A DNA stretch of 64,000 nt from the NCBI GenBank assembly GCA_024867545.1, contig JANFNE010000004.1:310001-374000 (forward strand). Direction: 5' to 3'. A model generated the notes under the pieces. The model was not told the DNA's origin. It was given only the letters and a program-made list of their open reading frames with translations, and ran no database searches. The stretch is from Phytopythium helicoides (Eukaryota; Oomycota; Peronosporomycetes; Pythiales; Pythiaceae). Shown here piece by piece: positions 42,991-53,515 of this stretch (position 1 is the stretch's first letter; each line of letters opens with the position of its first letter). The translations under genes were made by a program, and so were the position numbers.

Positions 42991-43438
42991 TCACGGGTGT
43001 CGGAAGAGCGTGATGCACTTCTTCCCAACGTTGAAGCGCACAAAGTTCTTGCTCTCATACGAGAACGCGATCTTGTACTCGGAGCCCACGACGCAGTGCC
43101 ACGTGGGGCCGTACTTTTCCTCCATCCACGTCTGGTTTTCGCCAGCATATCTTCAGCCTCTGTTGTGCTGTGAACAAACCAACTAACATGCAAACCACAT
43201 TCTCACCTTGATGTGCTTTGCGATCTCCTTTTCCTGCGAGTACTGCTCGAACGCGACGCTCGCCTGTGCCAGCGCGTCGGTCTACTCCAAAAGTCCACGT
43301 TAACTTTTCTGGTCGAAGCAAGTTGGGAAAGCTGGTCGCCTTCTTACCTTCATGTCGCCGTGCTCGTCCACTGAAACACCACAACGTCAGCGACCTCCAT
43401 GTTCACAGCGTCATCTTTCACTCACTGTCGGTCTCCAT
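42991..43438 (-). CDS. LC8-family dynein light chain, four exons
   Basis: Exons at 43438-43426, 43370-43348, 43281-43207 and 43131-42991 join in frame to 83 residues (LC8 about 89). All three introns are GT-AG, 55-75 nt. The product begins METDMDEHGDMK, continues with the helix region EKEIAKHIK, then KYGPTWHCVVGSEYKIAFSY, ESKNFVRFNVG and a short end. The KYxPTWHCxVG core is diagnostic of the DYNLL/LC8 fold. It differs from canonical LC8 in the strand after it (SEYKIAFSYESKNFV where LC8 has a NFGSYVTHET-type strand), so it may be an axonemal LC8 variant. It acts in cytoplasmic or flagellar dynein. The 13-nt first coding exon and an upstream out-of-frame ATG make the start the least certain part. 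Confidence 0.82.
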
Positions 43439-43859
43439 CTGCTTGTTTTCGCGCGACATAGTCAAGTGTTTGGCAAAGACGCTTACTGGCGGGTGGTGAG
43501 TTGGGAACTGCAAGGATCCAAGTCCGACATGAAGGGTCGTTGGCTCACAAGCGCCTTTTCAAGGCTAAATACCTCGCGCAGATTTCTCAACCAACTACAG
43601 CAAGACCAAGCTCTTCATGTTTGACACGCAGTGTCATCATGAGACCACGAGAAAGCAGGCAGCTCGGGCTCAACTTTCCTGGTCGCTTCGTCGTCCTGAT
43701 TTCCATCTATTGCATCAACCTTTGTCCTCATCCCTGCCTCATTTTCACAACCTGATTGGCTGAAAGGCCTCCAAATAAATAATATGGCGCGAGTATCGAG
43801 AAGGCCATCGAAATTTGCGCGCGAGAAGAAGCCAAGGCCCTCCCGAGCTCGCAGCCGCC
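43439..43859. promoter_or_regulatory. Divergent promoter region, LC8 and CKS1
   Basis: About 420 nt between outward starts. A CTCATTTTCAC initiator-like motif begins at 43738 and GATTGGCTG lies at 43754-43762, roughly 100-120 nt before the CKS1 ATG. No gene is supported here. Confidence 0.4.
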
Positions 43860-44295
43860 ATGACGCACGACCTGTCGGCGCGCATCGAGTACTCGGAGAA
43901 GTATGTGGACGACACGTACGAGTACAGGTGCGTGGCGCTGCTTCTCGGTCTCGAGCTGTGGCCGTGGGGCTCTAACTGCGCGAGTGAAGACACGTGATCC
44001 TGCCCAAGGAGATGCAGCGCAACCTGCACGATCGGCTGCTGACTGAGACCGAGTGGCGCCAGCTCGGCGTGCAGCAGAGCCGCGGATGGGTGCACTACGC
44101 CATCCACAAGTGCGTTGTCGTGGTGGTGAGCTGGCGCGTTTTCGTTTCGACTGGCTGACGTGGAGGACTGTGTGCAGGCCCGAGCCTCACATCCTGCTGT
44201 TCCGACGCCCGCTGGGCACCGACCCCACGACGGGACGCGTGAACGCACAGATGGAGAAGGAGGCCAAGGAGAAGTACGCCAAGGACTTCCAGTGA
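43860..44295 (+). CDS. CKS1: Cyclin-dependent kinase regulatory subunit CKS1
   Basis: Small CDK-binding and phospho-substrate adaptor acting in the cell cycle. Exons 43860-43927, 43990-44109 and 44178-44295 (introns 62 and 68 nt, GT-AG) join in frame to 101 residues. The CKS signature is complete after splicing: [43 protein letters not shown] and RPLGTD. The [13 protein letters not shown] beta-hinge and the phosphate-pocket residues (R of EYRHV, W of GWVHY) are present. A Lys/Glu-rich C-terminal helix extends beyond the usual metazoan length. Start chosen because MTHDLSARIEYS fits the family and a purine lies at -3. Confidence 0.94.
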
Positions 44296-46721
44296 GAGCA
44301 GGTGGTTTCGCCAGCGTCAGCGAGCGCGTGCTTCGCCAGGCTCGAGCTCCGTTGTGGAGTGATTGTGAGTGAGAACACGCCTGCGTTTCGACGCGAAAGT
44401 AGTCCAGTGCGATCGATTGGCGAGGCGCGCCGTTCCCGTGGTGCCTCCGCAAAGCGGACCACAAATACAGTACTGTTGATAGCCTCGTTGGTGGTTGGGG
44501 ATTGTTGGCCAGGTCTACATGGACCTGCTGGCGGTCTACGTAGCGATAGCATCCAGGCAATGCATGATGCGACTTCTACTCTTGTCGTTGTTCCGACGCC
44601 AACTGCTACAGTACGAAGATGGAGCCAGCAACGGTCCTGCTCCGCTGGTCGTGGACTCAGCAGGTTAGGCACGGCCAATGCGAAGCAAGAAGCTGACTTC
44701 ACGAAATCTTTTGCTTCCGCTCACGGGGCTAGGCCAGCTCAGCACAACCGAAAATCAGTTTGTGCTTATGGGCAATACCAGCTCTTCAAGCCCTTTGCAT
44801 TGGTTGTCAGAATAGTAGCTATCGGACTGGGATGCTGCCACTACTGTTACTCCTGTTGTTCGCGGTGGACTTCAACAGCACGGTGGAGCTAACAGAGGAA
44901 ACGCTGTGCCTAGTAGCTTTTGCACCATGCATAGGTTAACGCCGTTCTTCTTGATCTACGAGGTTGGATGGCTCCATTGGATACCAGCTTGGTTTGGAGC
45001 CAGATGGGTACACTATGTGAACCTCGATTCATTGCGTGGCTTTCGGACGTCCAGAAGGATTGGACGCTCTTCTCACTAAAATGCCTCTTGCTATCAGGCT
45101 CGAGCTTCACACGCGCTTGATTCCCTTCCCTGTAGGCACCGTCAGAACAACGGGAGCCATATCATGCCTTGCGATGCATCGCCTCACACCACCAGGTCAC
45201 ATGTGACGCCGTCCCTGTTAGCCACATGTAGGGTTATCTCATGGAGCAATTCTTGTACCTACGCAGAAATCAACGCGGAACCTGCAACATGGAATCGTGG
45301 GGCTGCTTATAAGTGGTGATGATATCGGCGTGGTCATTGAACGACTTTTTTTGGCTGCTCCTTGGATATCGCGTCGTTGAGCGCGAGCTGTGATACGTCA
45401 AGCACCAAACAACATGACTGGCAGCTCACAGGGATACGTGCAGCCTCTACGGGGTCGTTTGTCCTCATCAATTCGAGTAAGAGCTCCCTCAGGGGCAACC
45501 AGTTCGACTTGCGAAGCGAAGACTGGATGCCCTCGTACTCACCGTCATCAGCCCATGTTCTGGGTGAAATTACGCGGCTGGACAGCCCAATGCCGTTGGC
45601 CGAAGTCGTTGGCTTGTGGTCGTCGCTCGGTGGTCGTTTCATCCGGAAACAGCTTGTTTCGACGCGGAGATAGCGTATCCATCCAGTGACGTCAGCGTCT
45701 GCGTCAACGTTGTTGAGCGAGCAATTTTCAGCAGCGGGAAGCCACGCGCGCGCGTCACGGCGCGAAATCCAAGCAGAACTCGGCGTACAGTACACAACAT
45801 CGACAGGCTCGACGATGTGTACATATGGAGCTCGTAGTCTCGGCCAGGTCTGCATGGATGGCGCTCTGCTTGGCGTCGCGAGATCATGAGATGGAGCCAA
45901 GTCCGCAAGCACGGGAAGCTTCCGCCCTTGTACGGGAAGATTCGCATTGGTACCTCCCTCTACAGTGTCCGTGGCACGTCAAGTAAAACGCAACGGTTGC
46001 GTTTCGGGGTGGCGCGATTGGCCAAAACGCGCAGCGCTTCAACGTGATTGGCCCTTTTCTCGCTTCCCGATCCCGAAGCGGCGCAGAGGCTGACGCGCCG
46101 CCGTCACCGCGCGCGCTGAAACATTGCGGCAAGTGCGTAGCGCTTCTGGCTGCCAGCTCTGATTGGCTGCGAGCGCGTCACTCGCGGCCGATGACACCAA
46201 GGCGCAGCGCTGGCCGGTCGCCGCTTCAACCTGCTGCTTGTCCACGAGAACTCGCACGGCCATCTTGCATTTCAGCCGCCGTCGCTGTTAGACCATCGAC
46301 CATCGACGGCTGCGTGGCTTTTTCGGCTCGATCGGAAGGTGTTAAATAAACCTCCAAAGAGGAGCCAAGCGTTTAGTTAGCAAGCAAAGCTCGTGCTCTG
46401 CATCACTCGAAGGAAGCGCGCAGCAGCCCCCTCATCCCCGGCATCACGAGCATGATGAAGCGCCTGGTTGGTTGATTGAGCAAATTGAACTTTTGTATAT
46501 ATTTTCGTCTCGTAATCGCCATTTCCGCCGCTGAAAATGGCGCTTTTCGCGCCCATCCCCCACACGTCAACACCCTACGCGCAACCCGACTTGCGCGTCG
46601 TTTGGCGGTGCAGCGTATAATACGCTTCAACCTGTTTCCCTGTCCAAACGAATATTACGCCCATACAACGCGCCATAGGCGTCCTCGAATCCAACGCCAC
46701 TCGGCTCGTTTACAGGCGCCG
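44296..46721. other. Gene-poor 2.4-kb interval
   Basis: No recognised gene. A minus-strand frame (45912-45334, 192 codons) starts MLADLAPSHDLATPSR and ends with a helix-like RELLLELMRT region. It has no family resemblance. Three ATTGGC boxes at 46017-46022, 46047-46052 and 46162-46167 lie 100-260 nt upstream of that frame, which makes it slightly more credible as an expressed unknown gene; they could equally serve the mitochondrial carrier. The rest is featureless. Confidence 0.4.
45334..45912 (-). CDS. Hypothetical protein, doubtful
   Basis: 192 codons, no recognised domain, no signal peptide, one Cys pair (CQSCC). The only support is length and the CCAAT-type boxes upstream. Could be spurious. 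Confidence 0.22.
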   Translation of the reverse strand: MLADLAPSHDLATPSRAPSMQTWPRLRAPYVHIVEPVDVVYCTPSSAWISRRDARAWLPAAENCSLNNVDADADVTGWIRYLRVETSCFRMKRPPSDDHKPTTSANGIGLSSRVISPRTWADDGEYEGIQSSLRKSNWLPLRELLLELMRTNDPVEAARIPVSCQSCCLVLDVSQLALNDAISKEQPKKVVQ

Positions 46722-47885
46722 ATGGCTTTCAACGGCGGCTCATTCTTCGATTCGCCAGCTCCAAGGCCAGCGCCGCCGTTCGCCTCGCCCCCCCAGCTTC
46801 TCCCTTCACGGCCCCCCAAGCCCCAAGCTCCCAAGCCTATCGTCGTCATGTCGGGCCGCATCAACTCCACTCCCTCCAACGGCAACGGCCTGGCGCTGGT
46901 CAACCTCGTGGCGGGCAACAAGCAGCAGGATGTGCTGGCTACCAGTGCGCTCAAGGACGCCATGGGTGCCGACCTCAAGACGCGTCACGTGCCCGTGTAC
47001 GTCAAGATGGCGGCCGGTATGGCCGGCGGAGTGGCCGAGGCCTGCATCCTGCAGCCGCTCGACGTGACCAAGACGCGCTTGCAGCTCGACCGCGCCGGAA
47101 AGTACAAGGGCATGATCAACTGCGGAAAGACCATCTACAAGGAGGAGGGCGGCCTCGCGCTCTACAAGGGACTCTCGCCGTTTGTCACCAACATGGTGCT
47201 CAAGTACGCGCTGCGCTTCGGGTCCTTTGCATGGTTCAAGGAGAAGATTGCCGGAGGAAAGGACAAGATCACGCCCAAGGTCAACTTCACCGCCGGTCTG
47301 CTCGCCGGATGCATCGAGTCGGTCTTCATCGTCACGCCCTTCGAGGTCATCAAGACCCGCATGCAAAAGGAGGTCGGCGTCGGACGCTTCAAGGGACCCG
47401 TCGACTGCGCGCGCCAGGTCGTCAAGAACGAGGGCCTCTCGGCGCTCTGGAAGGGCAACGTCCCCACCATGGCGCGCCAGGGCAGCAACCAGGCCTTCAA
47501 CTTCATGGCCTTCGCCTGGCTCAACTCGCACGTGTGGCAGAAGGAGGATGGCGACGGCAAGACGCTGCCGTCCTACGCCACCTTCATCAACGGCCTCATC
47601 GCCGGCTCGCTCGGCCCCATGTTCAACACGCCCATGGACGTGCTCAAGACGCGCCTCATGGCGCAGGAGACCATCAAGGGCCAGGAGCTCAAGTACAAGG
47701 GCTTCTTCCACGCCATGCGCGTCATTGCCAACGAGGAGGGCGTCGGTGCGCTCTGGAAGGGTCTGCTGCCGCGTCTTACGCGTATGGCACCGGGCCAGGC
47801 CATCACCTGGACGGTCGTCATGCGCGTGACCTCCATCATGGAGAACCGCGACTTCGAGGGCAGTGAGAGCAAGCTGAAGCTGTAA
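46722..47885 (+). CDS. Mitochondrial carrier, succinate/fumarate (SFC1/ACR1) type
   Basis: Inner-membrane solute carrier with three SLC25 repeats; 387 residues from the ATG at 46722. An ATG at 46848 (MSGRINSTPS) is a possible internal start that would remove a Pro-rich leader. The signature motifs are QPLDVTKTRLQ, TPFEVIKTRMQ and TPMDVLKTRLM, each followed by an ALYKG/ALWKG-type element. The repeat 1 sequence (KYKGMINCGKTIYKEEGGLA, then KYALRFGS) and the end LPRLTRMAPGQAITW follow the plant and fungal succinate/fumarate carriers, which link peroxisomal acetate/fatty-acid use to gluconeogenesis. Substrate is inferred from similarity only. Clean frame, strongly GC-biased codon use. Confidence 0.88.
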   Translation: MAFNGGSFFDSPAPRPAPPFASPPQLLPSRPPKPQAPKPIVVMSGRINSTPSNGNGLALVNLVAGNKQQDVLATSALKDAMGADLKTRHVPVYVKMAAGMAGGVAEACILQPLDVTKTRLQLDRAGKYKGMINCGKTIYKEEGGLALYKGLSPFVTNMVLKYALRFGSFAWFKEKIAGGKDKITPKVNFTAGLLAGCIESVFIVTPFEVIKTRMQKEVGVGRFKGPVDCARQVVKNEGLSALWKGNVPTMARQGSNQAFNFMAFAWLNSHVWQKEDGDGKTLPSYATFINGLIAGSLGPMFNTPMDVLKTRLMAQETIKGQELKYKGFFHAMRVIANEEGVGALWKGLLPRLTRMAPGQAITWTVVMRVTSIMENRDFEGSESKLKL

Positions 47886-48450
47886 GTCGAGTCCGCGTGA
47901 ATGGACTCTAGGAGGCGATCGGGAAGGGCGCCGCTCGACCAGGTTGAGCGGTGGCCCGGCCACCCAAGTACTTTTCTATCGGTCAACCGCGCAGGTCGGC
48001 CCTGTGTCCGCTGCATGCACGCTCACGTAGGTATATACTAAGTAACTAGAGCTTTCGCGTGTCGAACTCGCTTGTTCCATTCCCGCAACAACATTTGGCA
48101 TGTGAGAGCACCCAAATGTGCTCGGAACACGTGGATGCCCACATACCAACCAATTCCTCAAGCCGAGATGAGATCCTGCCGTGGCTACGCCACGTCACAT
48201 GCGCCGACCACTTGCCTTGGCCGTGCGTGTCTAGCCCCACGCGCGTTCCAAGCGGCACGCTGGCTTGCTCATAGAGACGCACGCCTCCATGAATCTGACC
48301 AGAACGTGTCGCCTCTTCACGCCTCCAACAGCACCAACACACCAATCATACAGTCTCAAAACTTGGGCGAGCCCTCGTGTTCCGGCGCCGGAGTTATATC
48401 TACAAAATGCGCCGCGGCGCCTATGTACAGTGCGGCTCGCGGCTCGACGC
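47886..48450. other. Intergenic, nothing recognised
   Basis: About 565 nt between the carrier stop and the end of the convergent Cys-rich gene. No supported ORF, RNA or repeat. Confidence 0.4.
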
Positions 48451-49573
48451 TCACTGGGGCGAGAGCCGCGGGCTGAGCTGTGCGCTCGACATGCGTTCTG
48501 TCGGCGGGAAGTCTTGGCGGATGCGCGCCTCGATCTCGTCTTCGTCTAGCCCCATGGCTCGGTACCGGGCGATGGCGCCTAGCAACCGGTCCAGGTGTCT
48601 GCTCGTACTTGACAGCCGCGGCGGGAGCCCGAGGTTGCTGCCGTTGGAGATGATTGAGCTCCGGTCGACGCTGCCGCCACTCTCGCTGCGCGCTCTCCGC
48701 TGGGCCGTGGGGGATAGCACGGCGTAGCTGGGCACTCCTAGCGGCCGCATGAGATGTGGTGGATTCTCGTACGCCGCTGACGCGCTGTACGGCACGGCCA
48801 TTTCGTTGGCGATGTCCTCGTCGTCTTCGTCTTCATCGTAGTCATCGTCGCTGTCGTAGTAGTCCTCGTCATCATAGTCCTCATAGTCCTCATACCCGGC
48901 GTAGTCGTCTGCGTAAACGTCGCTGGCGGGCCTTGACCTCGCGCTGCTGCCCATGTGGCTCCTTCTGTGCGTCCCCCTGCCCGAGCCCATGACAGAGGCG
49001 TTGACGCTGCGGAGCCTCTCGGAGCTCGTGCTGGCCCACATGCTTCCCCCCGTGAGCCGGTGCCATGGTCCGCCGTGCCCGCAGCAGTCGCAGATGCCTC
49101 CTGGGTTCTCGCCCATGCCCTTCATCTTGCTATAGGTCGTGCAGCCGCAAATCTGCCCCGAGTCGCGTCCAAAAACGCACTGGCCTCTCCTGCCGACCTT
49201 GGGGCGCTGCTGCTGCGCCAGCTCCTCCCACAGCAGCGTCCTCGGCGGGCACGGGCTTGGTGGGCACGAGCCCCGCGGCTCGCTTGGCCGCGTACTCGTT
49301 CGCAACCTCCTGCAGGATCCGCTCGGCCTCACGCACCCTCCTGGCGCCGTCGTCCTCCATCGCTACGTTGGACTCGACCGCCGCCACGTTGGACTCGACG
49401 GCGCGTCGCGGCTCGAGTTGTGCGCCGCTCGAGTCCGCGGACGTCGCCGCGCTCGCCGCGAAGCCCACGGCCTTGCGCTGCGGCTGCCCGTGCGGCTGCC
49501 GGTTGCCCATGGAGCTGCGCTGGCTGCGCACCCGGCTGCGCGGCGCCGCAAGTGGCGAATTGGCCGCGCGCAT
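48451..49573 (-). CDS. Unknown protein with Cys-rich motif and Asp/Tyr-rich acidic tract
   Basis: Not recognised. The two overlapping frames join with a one-base shift near 49235 (VPAE then TLLWEELAQQQRPK). The N-terminal part is Arg/Ser/Ala-rich with a coiled-coil-like helix (RRVREAERILQEVANEYAAK). The centre carries a compact Cys/Gly motif: CVFGRDSGQICGCTTYSK, then GGICDCCGHGGPWH. Next is an acidic tract alternating Asp, Glu and Tyr (about 35 residues), then a Ser-rich region. The C-terminus has a helix ending MGLDEDEIEARIRQDF, which looks like a small ubiquitin-associated-type or EF-like helix pair. An ATG at 49510 would give MGNRQPHG, a Gly-2 start but a poor myristoylation context. About 370 residues. 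Confidence 0.5.
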
Positions 49574-51522
49574 GGGCCGCGGGGCGCGTCCGTCCACTGT
49601 CCTGCGCTTTTTTCGAGGTGACGGGGGGTGGTCTCTCGCGGCTCGTCTGACGGAATATCTTGGCGTTTGTATGCCCGGTGGGACCACTCCACGACCGTGC
49701 GATTTTACGCTGGCAAGAATTTCAGAGAGCGCATACTTGGCCCAAGTCACGCGCGCGCTCGAAACCAACGCGAGTCGGTCCACGCCACGAGCGACGCGAA
49801 AAGATACTTTACATGTGCGTGGGGAGGAATCGAGTGATACGTCCAACAGCTCCACGCTAGCCTTTTGTATCCCCGCCCCTCTCCATGATGAAGGTCGTGA
49901 CGGACGACGAGCGAGAGATCCTGAAATCACCAGGGACACGCGTGGCGCCACCGCGAGCCGAGCGTTCCGTATCAGCAGGCGCAGTGTGCAACGGGTTGCG
50001 CCGCTTCAAGAGGGCCGGAACTCAGTTCGACGCAGCGATTCCGGTAGAAGGAAGGCCACGACTCCGCGGAAAACTCGGCGTCGTATAAAACGGAGGATTG
50101 GAGGCAAACACGGGATAAGGTCGACAGGATGGATCGCCTCCAAATCTTGTGATGTGACAAAAATGCCTCTTCGTGAGCTGAGAAGGTTTCGACAGAGAGC
50201 TCAATACTTTGGACGCGACGGCAGCCAGAGGGCACGGGCGGTCTATCCTTGCTTGCTCCTTCAAGCTCCAAAGGGATGAGCCAAATTGCAGCGTGCAACT
50301 CTCGACGAATAGTCGGAGCAAGCATATCTCGCTTCAACGTACGGTCCAATGAGCTCCGGCACCCAAGCACAGTACAGTACTGAAGTACGACTTAGTTCCA
50401 GCCCCATCGACGGAGGCGAACCGTACTCCTGCGCCATGATGAGGCGCTTCAACTCGCTTGCTGGTGGTCTTTTTGGCGGTGCTGCAGGATGAGAAGCGCA
50501 CGCTTCCATGAGCGTATCCATCGAGTCGGTTCACAGGAATGCAACTCTGTGAACGTCACATAGCAAGCAAGTTGTCACCTCCACGAATGCAATTGCGCAT
50601 TGCCAGCTTGCGCGCTTCATCGCTATTAAAAGTGGTCGTCTTCCTCTCCGTACCCGCTCCAACCACCACGTGCTTGGGAGACCCAGCCAACACGTGCGGC
50701 GTGGAGGAATTCGTGTCCCCGTCTTCGCTGCTATCTCATCCGAGTAGACGCTAGTTCAAAAGCGTCCAGCCCAAGCACCAGCGATTGGATCATTCTGCAA
50801 TTTGTTACAGTGTCATTTATGAGGCACAGTTCAGAAGCGGTTCAGAAGTGCTGCAAGATCGACGCGAATAGTGAATTGCATACACGGCAATCCAGCTCGG
50901 TACCATATCAAAACAAAATACAAGCAATGGCGTTCAGCTCGCTTGATTCTGTAATAATGCTCGACGACTCTGGCACTCCAAAGTTTAATGGATGCGGAAA
51001 CGGAACAGTGAGAATAGAAGCAAGAGTGCTGAAGACGAAGACCATCCTCTTTCTTTTCCATGTCTAACCCTTCTACAGTGAGACATAACTGGGGTAAAGC
51101 AATCGCAAGAACGCTGTATCGAGAGCCTTGACGACGCTTGTCACTGGTCAGGTAGTGCGGTGATGCTGCATTCAAACACAAACTCATTCAAAGAGAAGCC
51201 ACATCTTTGAGTTAGTCATTGAATTGTGATCAAATACTTGCATTGCAGACGCTTTGCTTTCTTTACCGCACACTCCGCAACACCTTCTCTGACATCACCA
51301 ATATAATCATCTATGTCTCGATATACCTCTGAAAATAATCCTTCAAGGCGCGAGTTCAGCTGTAGCTTCTTGCCCATTCTACGATATATCTTGCTCATGT
51401 ACAAGCTACATGGCAAACTAACATATCGTAGTCGATTACAGTATTGCACTTGAGCTCTGTCGTCGTTGTGGTCCCTCAGTCCTTCTTCAAAAGTCGTTCT
51501 TGATACAATTGAATTATTTGGA
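49574..51522. other. Gene-poor 1.9-kb interval
   Basis: No recognised gene. A minus-strand frame at 51449-51216 (77 codons; KKLQLNSRLEGLFSEVYRD and on) has a protein-like composition and could be an exon remnant, but it has no partner nearby. Otherwise nothing seen. Confidence 0.4.
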
Positions 51523-53379
51523 TCAAGAGTTCACCTCCGAGAAGTCGAGAGGATTGCATTTCGCGTGGCCGAAGTGGGTAAATTCAGTAATACTTGGGAG
51601 AGATACACCATATTCATCCACAAGTGGTGAGCAATCTGCCGATTCAGGTATTCCAAGGTATTTGAGATGTGGGAGGCTGCGCAGGCATGATACATCCTTC
51701 ACGTTGGTATTGTCCAAGTACAATTGTTTGAGCTTACGAAGGCTCCCCAATGGCGAAATGTCTTGGATTGTCGAATGCGAAAGATCTAGAACCTCCAAGT
51801 GCGGCATATCTGCCAGCGCCGAGATCTCGGCTATCCATTGTCCATATAGATTCAGCTCTCTGAGGTTGACGAGACTCTTCAAGAATTTGTAATCTTTGGC
51901 CTTGCACTGTCGTGACAGCGCCAATCTCTTTAAGCTGTGCAGATTTGCGATCGGGGAGTAGTCAATTAAGTGGGTGACAGGTAAAACTGGACGACCACCC
52001 TTCAGCACAACCTTCGATGTCTCTAGACTGAACAAGACCAAGTCCTTAAGTTTCTTCAATTTGGACAATCCGAGTCGAGACAAGTCGAAGCACCCGCTGA
52101 GCTGCAAGACCGCGATGTTTGGGCAGATCTCGTCAATCGGGAGAGAAATGTCTTGGCTCATAAGCATTTCCTTGATCCGGGATGTTAGCTTCAGCGAGTA
52201 CACTTGTGGGAGCGGGCACTTGGGGGATAAAGCCACGGGAGATACGAGCTCTTTAAGCTTTGGGAGCGACACCAGTACCTGTGCAACGATAGAATCCACT
52301 GTAACGAACGGTGCTTGCTGATCGAGCGCCTCGAGCTTCTTCAATTTCGCAATGGGGCTCCAATCCGTCTCTAGCTTAGCCCGGATTCTTAAAGTTTTAA
52401 GCTTCGTGAATGCGGCAAGAGGAGACAAGTCGTCATACAGCTCGGAGCCGAGCACCAATTCTGTGAGGTTCACAAGGGGTGTCAGGGGAGAGAGACCGAG
52501 GTCTTCAAGAAGCTGTGAATCACCCAGCTCTAGCACTTGGAGGTTGACGAGAGACGCGAAATAAGCGGTAATGTCGTCAGTCGGGATCTGCTGCTCGAGG
52601 ATATAAGTTTGGGATGCCCTCAGAAGCTTCAGCGCTGATGCGGAAGCCATGAGGGGCTGCAGATCGTTGATGGTGCAGCCAGAGATGTTGAGTTTCTCGA
52701 GCTTTTTGAGGTGGATGAGCGGGGATAGATCTATATGTTCCCTGGGGAGTTCAAGCTCCGTCAAGTTGGGAAGTTTTTCGAGGAAGGTTAGGCTCAATTC
52801 CTTGCCGCTCTTGTTTTTGTATCCGAGACTGAGGTTCCTGAGCGCCTGGAGCGACTCGAGTGAATGAAAGTTGGCCTGGTAAATCTCAAACGGGAGTAGA
52901 AGCGTCTCGAGACTGGAGCATGCTGCCAGCTGAGATAGGTCGGTCATAATGCACTCACATAGGTCGATCGACGTGATTTGCGAGGTCGGAAAGTGCGACG
53001 AGAAAATCTCGATTGGTGAAGTTGAAACGATCTTGATCTTGCGCAGCGCGGGGAATTGAACCAGCAGCGGTTGCTGCCACTCCGCCTCATATAGAATGAC
53101 AGATGTGACGTCGTTTATCACGGAAAAGTTTCGCAGCACGCGGATTGCGAGCCAGCGACGCTCCGGGATCACCCAACTGGCCGAGGCAAAGTACGCGCGG
53201 CGAAGAGAGCAGTGCACGACCGCACGATTGAGCGAAAGCAGCGGGAACTGGTCTTCAGTCGAGAGGAAGGAGCCAAGCAGGCGCCCCACGGCGTCCTGAG
53301 CCTCCAGCAGCTTCGTCAGCATGTTCGTCTCAGGTTTGTTGATGCCGGAATGATGTGTGACCATGTAAAAGTTAGACAT
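51523..53379 (-). CDS. Leucine-rich repeat protein (internalin-like repeats)
   Basis: 618 residues, one exon, no signal peptide or membrane helix, so probably intracellular. The first 100 residues (around LLGSFLSTEDQFPLLSLNRA) resemble an F-box-like three-helix segment, weakly. From about residue 120 to the end, around twenty irregular LRRs of 20-24 residues follow, with LPNLTELELPREHIDLSPLI, LVNLQVLELGDSQL, LVNLRELNLYGQW and MPHLEVLDLSHSTIQDISPL as the clearest. The DLSPLxxLxxL spacing is the short bacterial-internalin/SDS22 type. Such LRRs bind proteins; the partner is unknown. A second ATG (MLTKLLEAQD, residue 20) could be the real start. Codon use is less GC-rich than in the flanking housekeeping genes. 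Confidence 0.75.
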   Translation of the reverse strand: MSNFYMVTHHSGINKPETNMLTKLLEAQDAVGRLLGSFLSTEDQFPLLSLNRAVVHCSLRRAYFASASWVIPERRWLAIRVLRNFSVINDVTSVILYEAEWQQPLLVQFPALRKIKIVSTSPIEIFSSHFPTSQITSIDLCECIMTDLSQLAACSSLETLLLPFEIYQANFHSLESLQALRNLSLGYKNKSGKELSLTFLEKLPNLTELELPREHIDLSPLIHLKKLEKLNISGCTINDLQPLMASASALKLLRASQTYILEQQIPTDDITAYFASLVNLQVLELGDSQLLEDLGLSPLTPLVNLTELVLGSELYDDLSPLAAFTKLKTLRIRAKLETDWSPIAKLKKLEALDQQAPFVTVDSIVAQVLVSLPKLKELVSPVALSPKCPLPQVYSLKLTSRIKEMLMSQDISLPIDEICPNIAVLQLSGCFDLSRLGLSKLKKLKDLVLFSLETSKVVLKGGRPVLPVTHLIDYSPIANLHSLKRLALSRQCKAKDYKFLKSLVNLRELNLYGQWIAEISALADMPHLEVLDLSHSTIQDISPLGSLRKLKQLYLDNTNVKDVSCLRSLPHLKYLGIPESADCSPLVDEYGVSLPSITEFTHFGHAKCNPLDFSEVNS

Positions 53380-53399
53380 TCGGCTTTATTGCAGACCGT

Positions 53400-53515
53400 G
53401 AAAGAGAGCAGTGAGACGCTATGAACAGGACACAATCCTTGACTGACAGATTCAACAACTCCATTGCTAGCACTCGCCTTCGGCTCGCGGGTACGGCCGT
53501 GGTAAGCCCGGCATC
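53400..53515 (-). other. 3' flank of the Fanzor gene, candidate guide-RNA end
   Basis: Directly after the Fanzor stop the minus strand is GC-rich with a small GCC-GAA-GGC hairpin near 53476-53486. In TnpB/Fanzor elements the guide (omega) RNA scaffold overlaps the 3' end of the gene. This stretch is the place to look. No terminal inverted repeat was found by eye. Confidence 0.2.

Noticed and set aside
46806..47963. 385-codon frame antisense to the mitochondrial carrier
   Set aside because: Same composition effect; no domain and no independent support.
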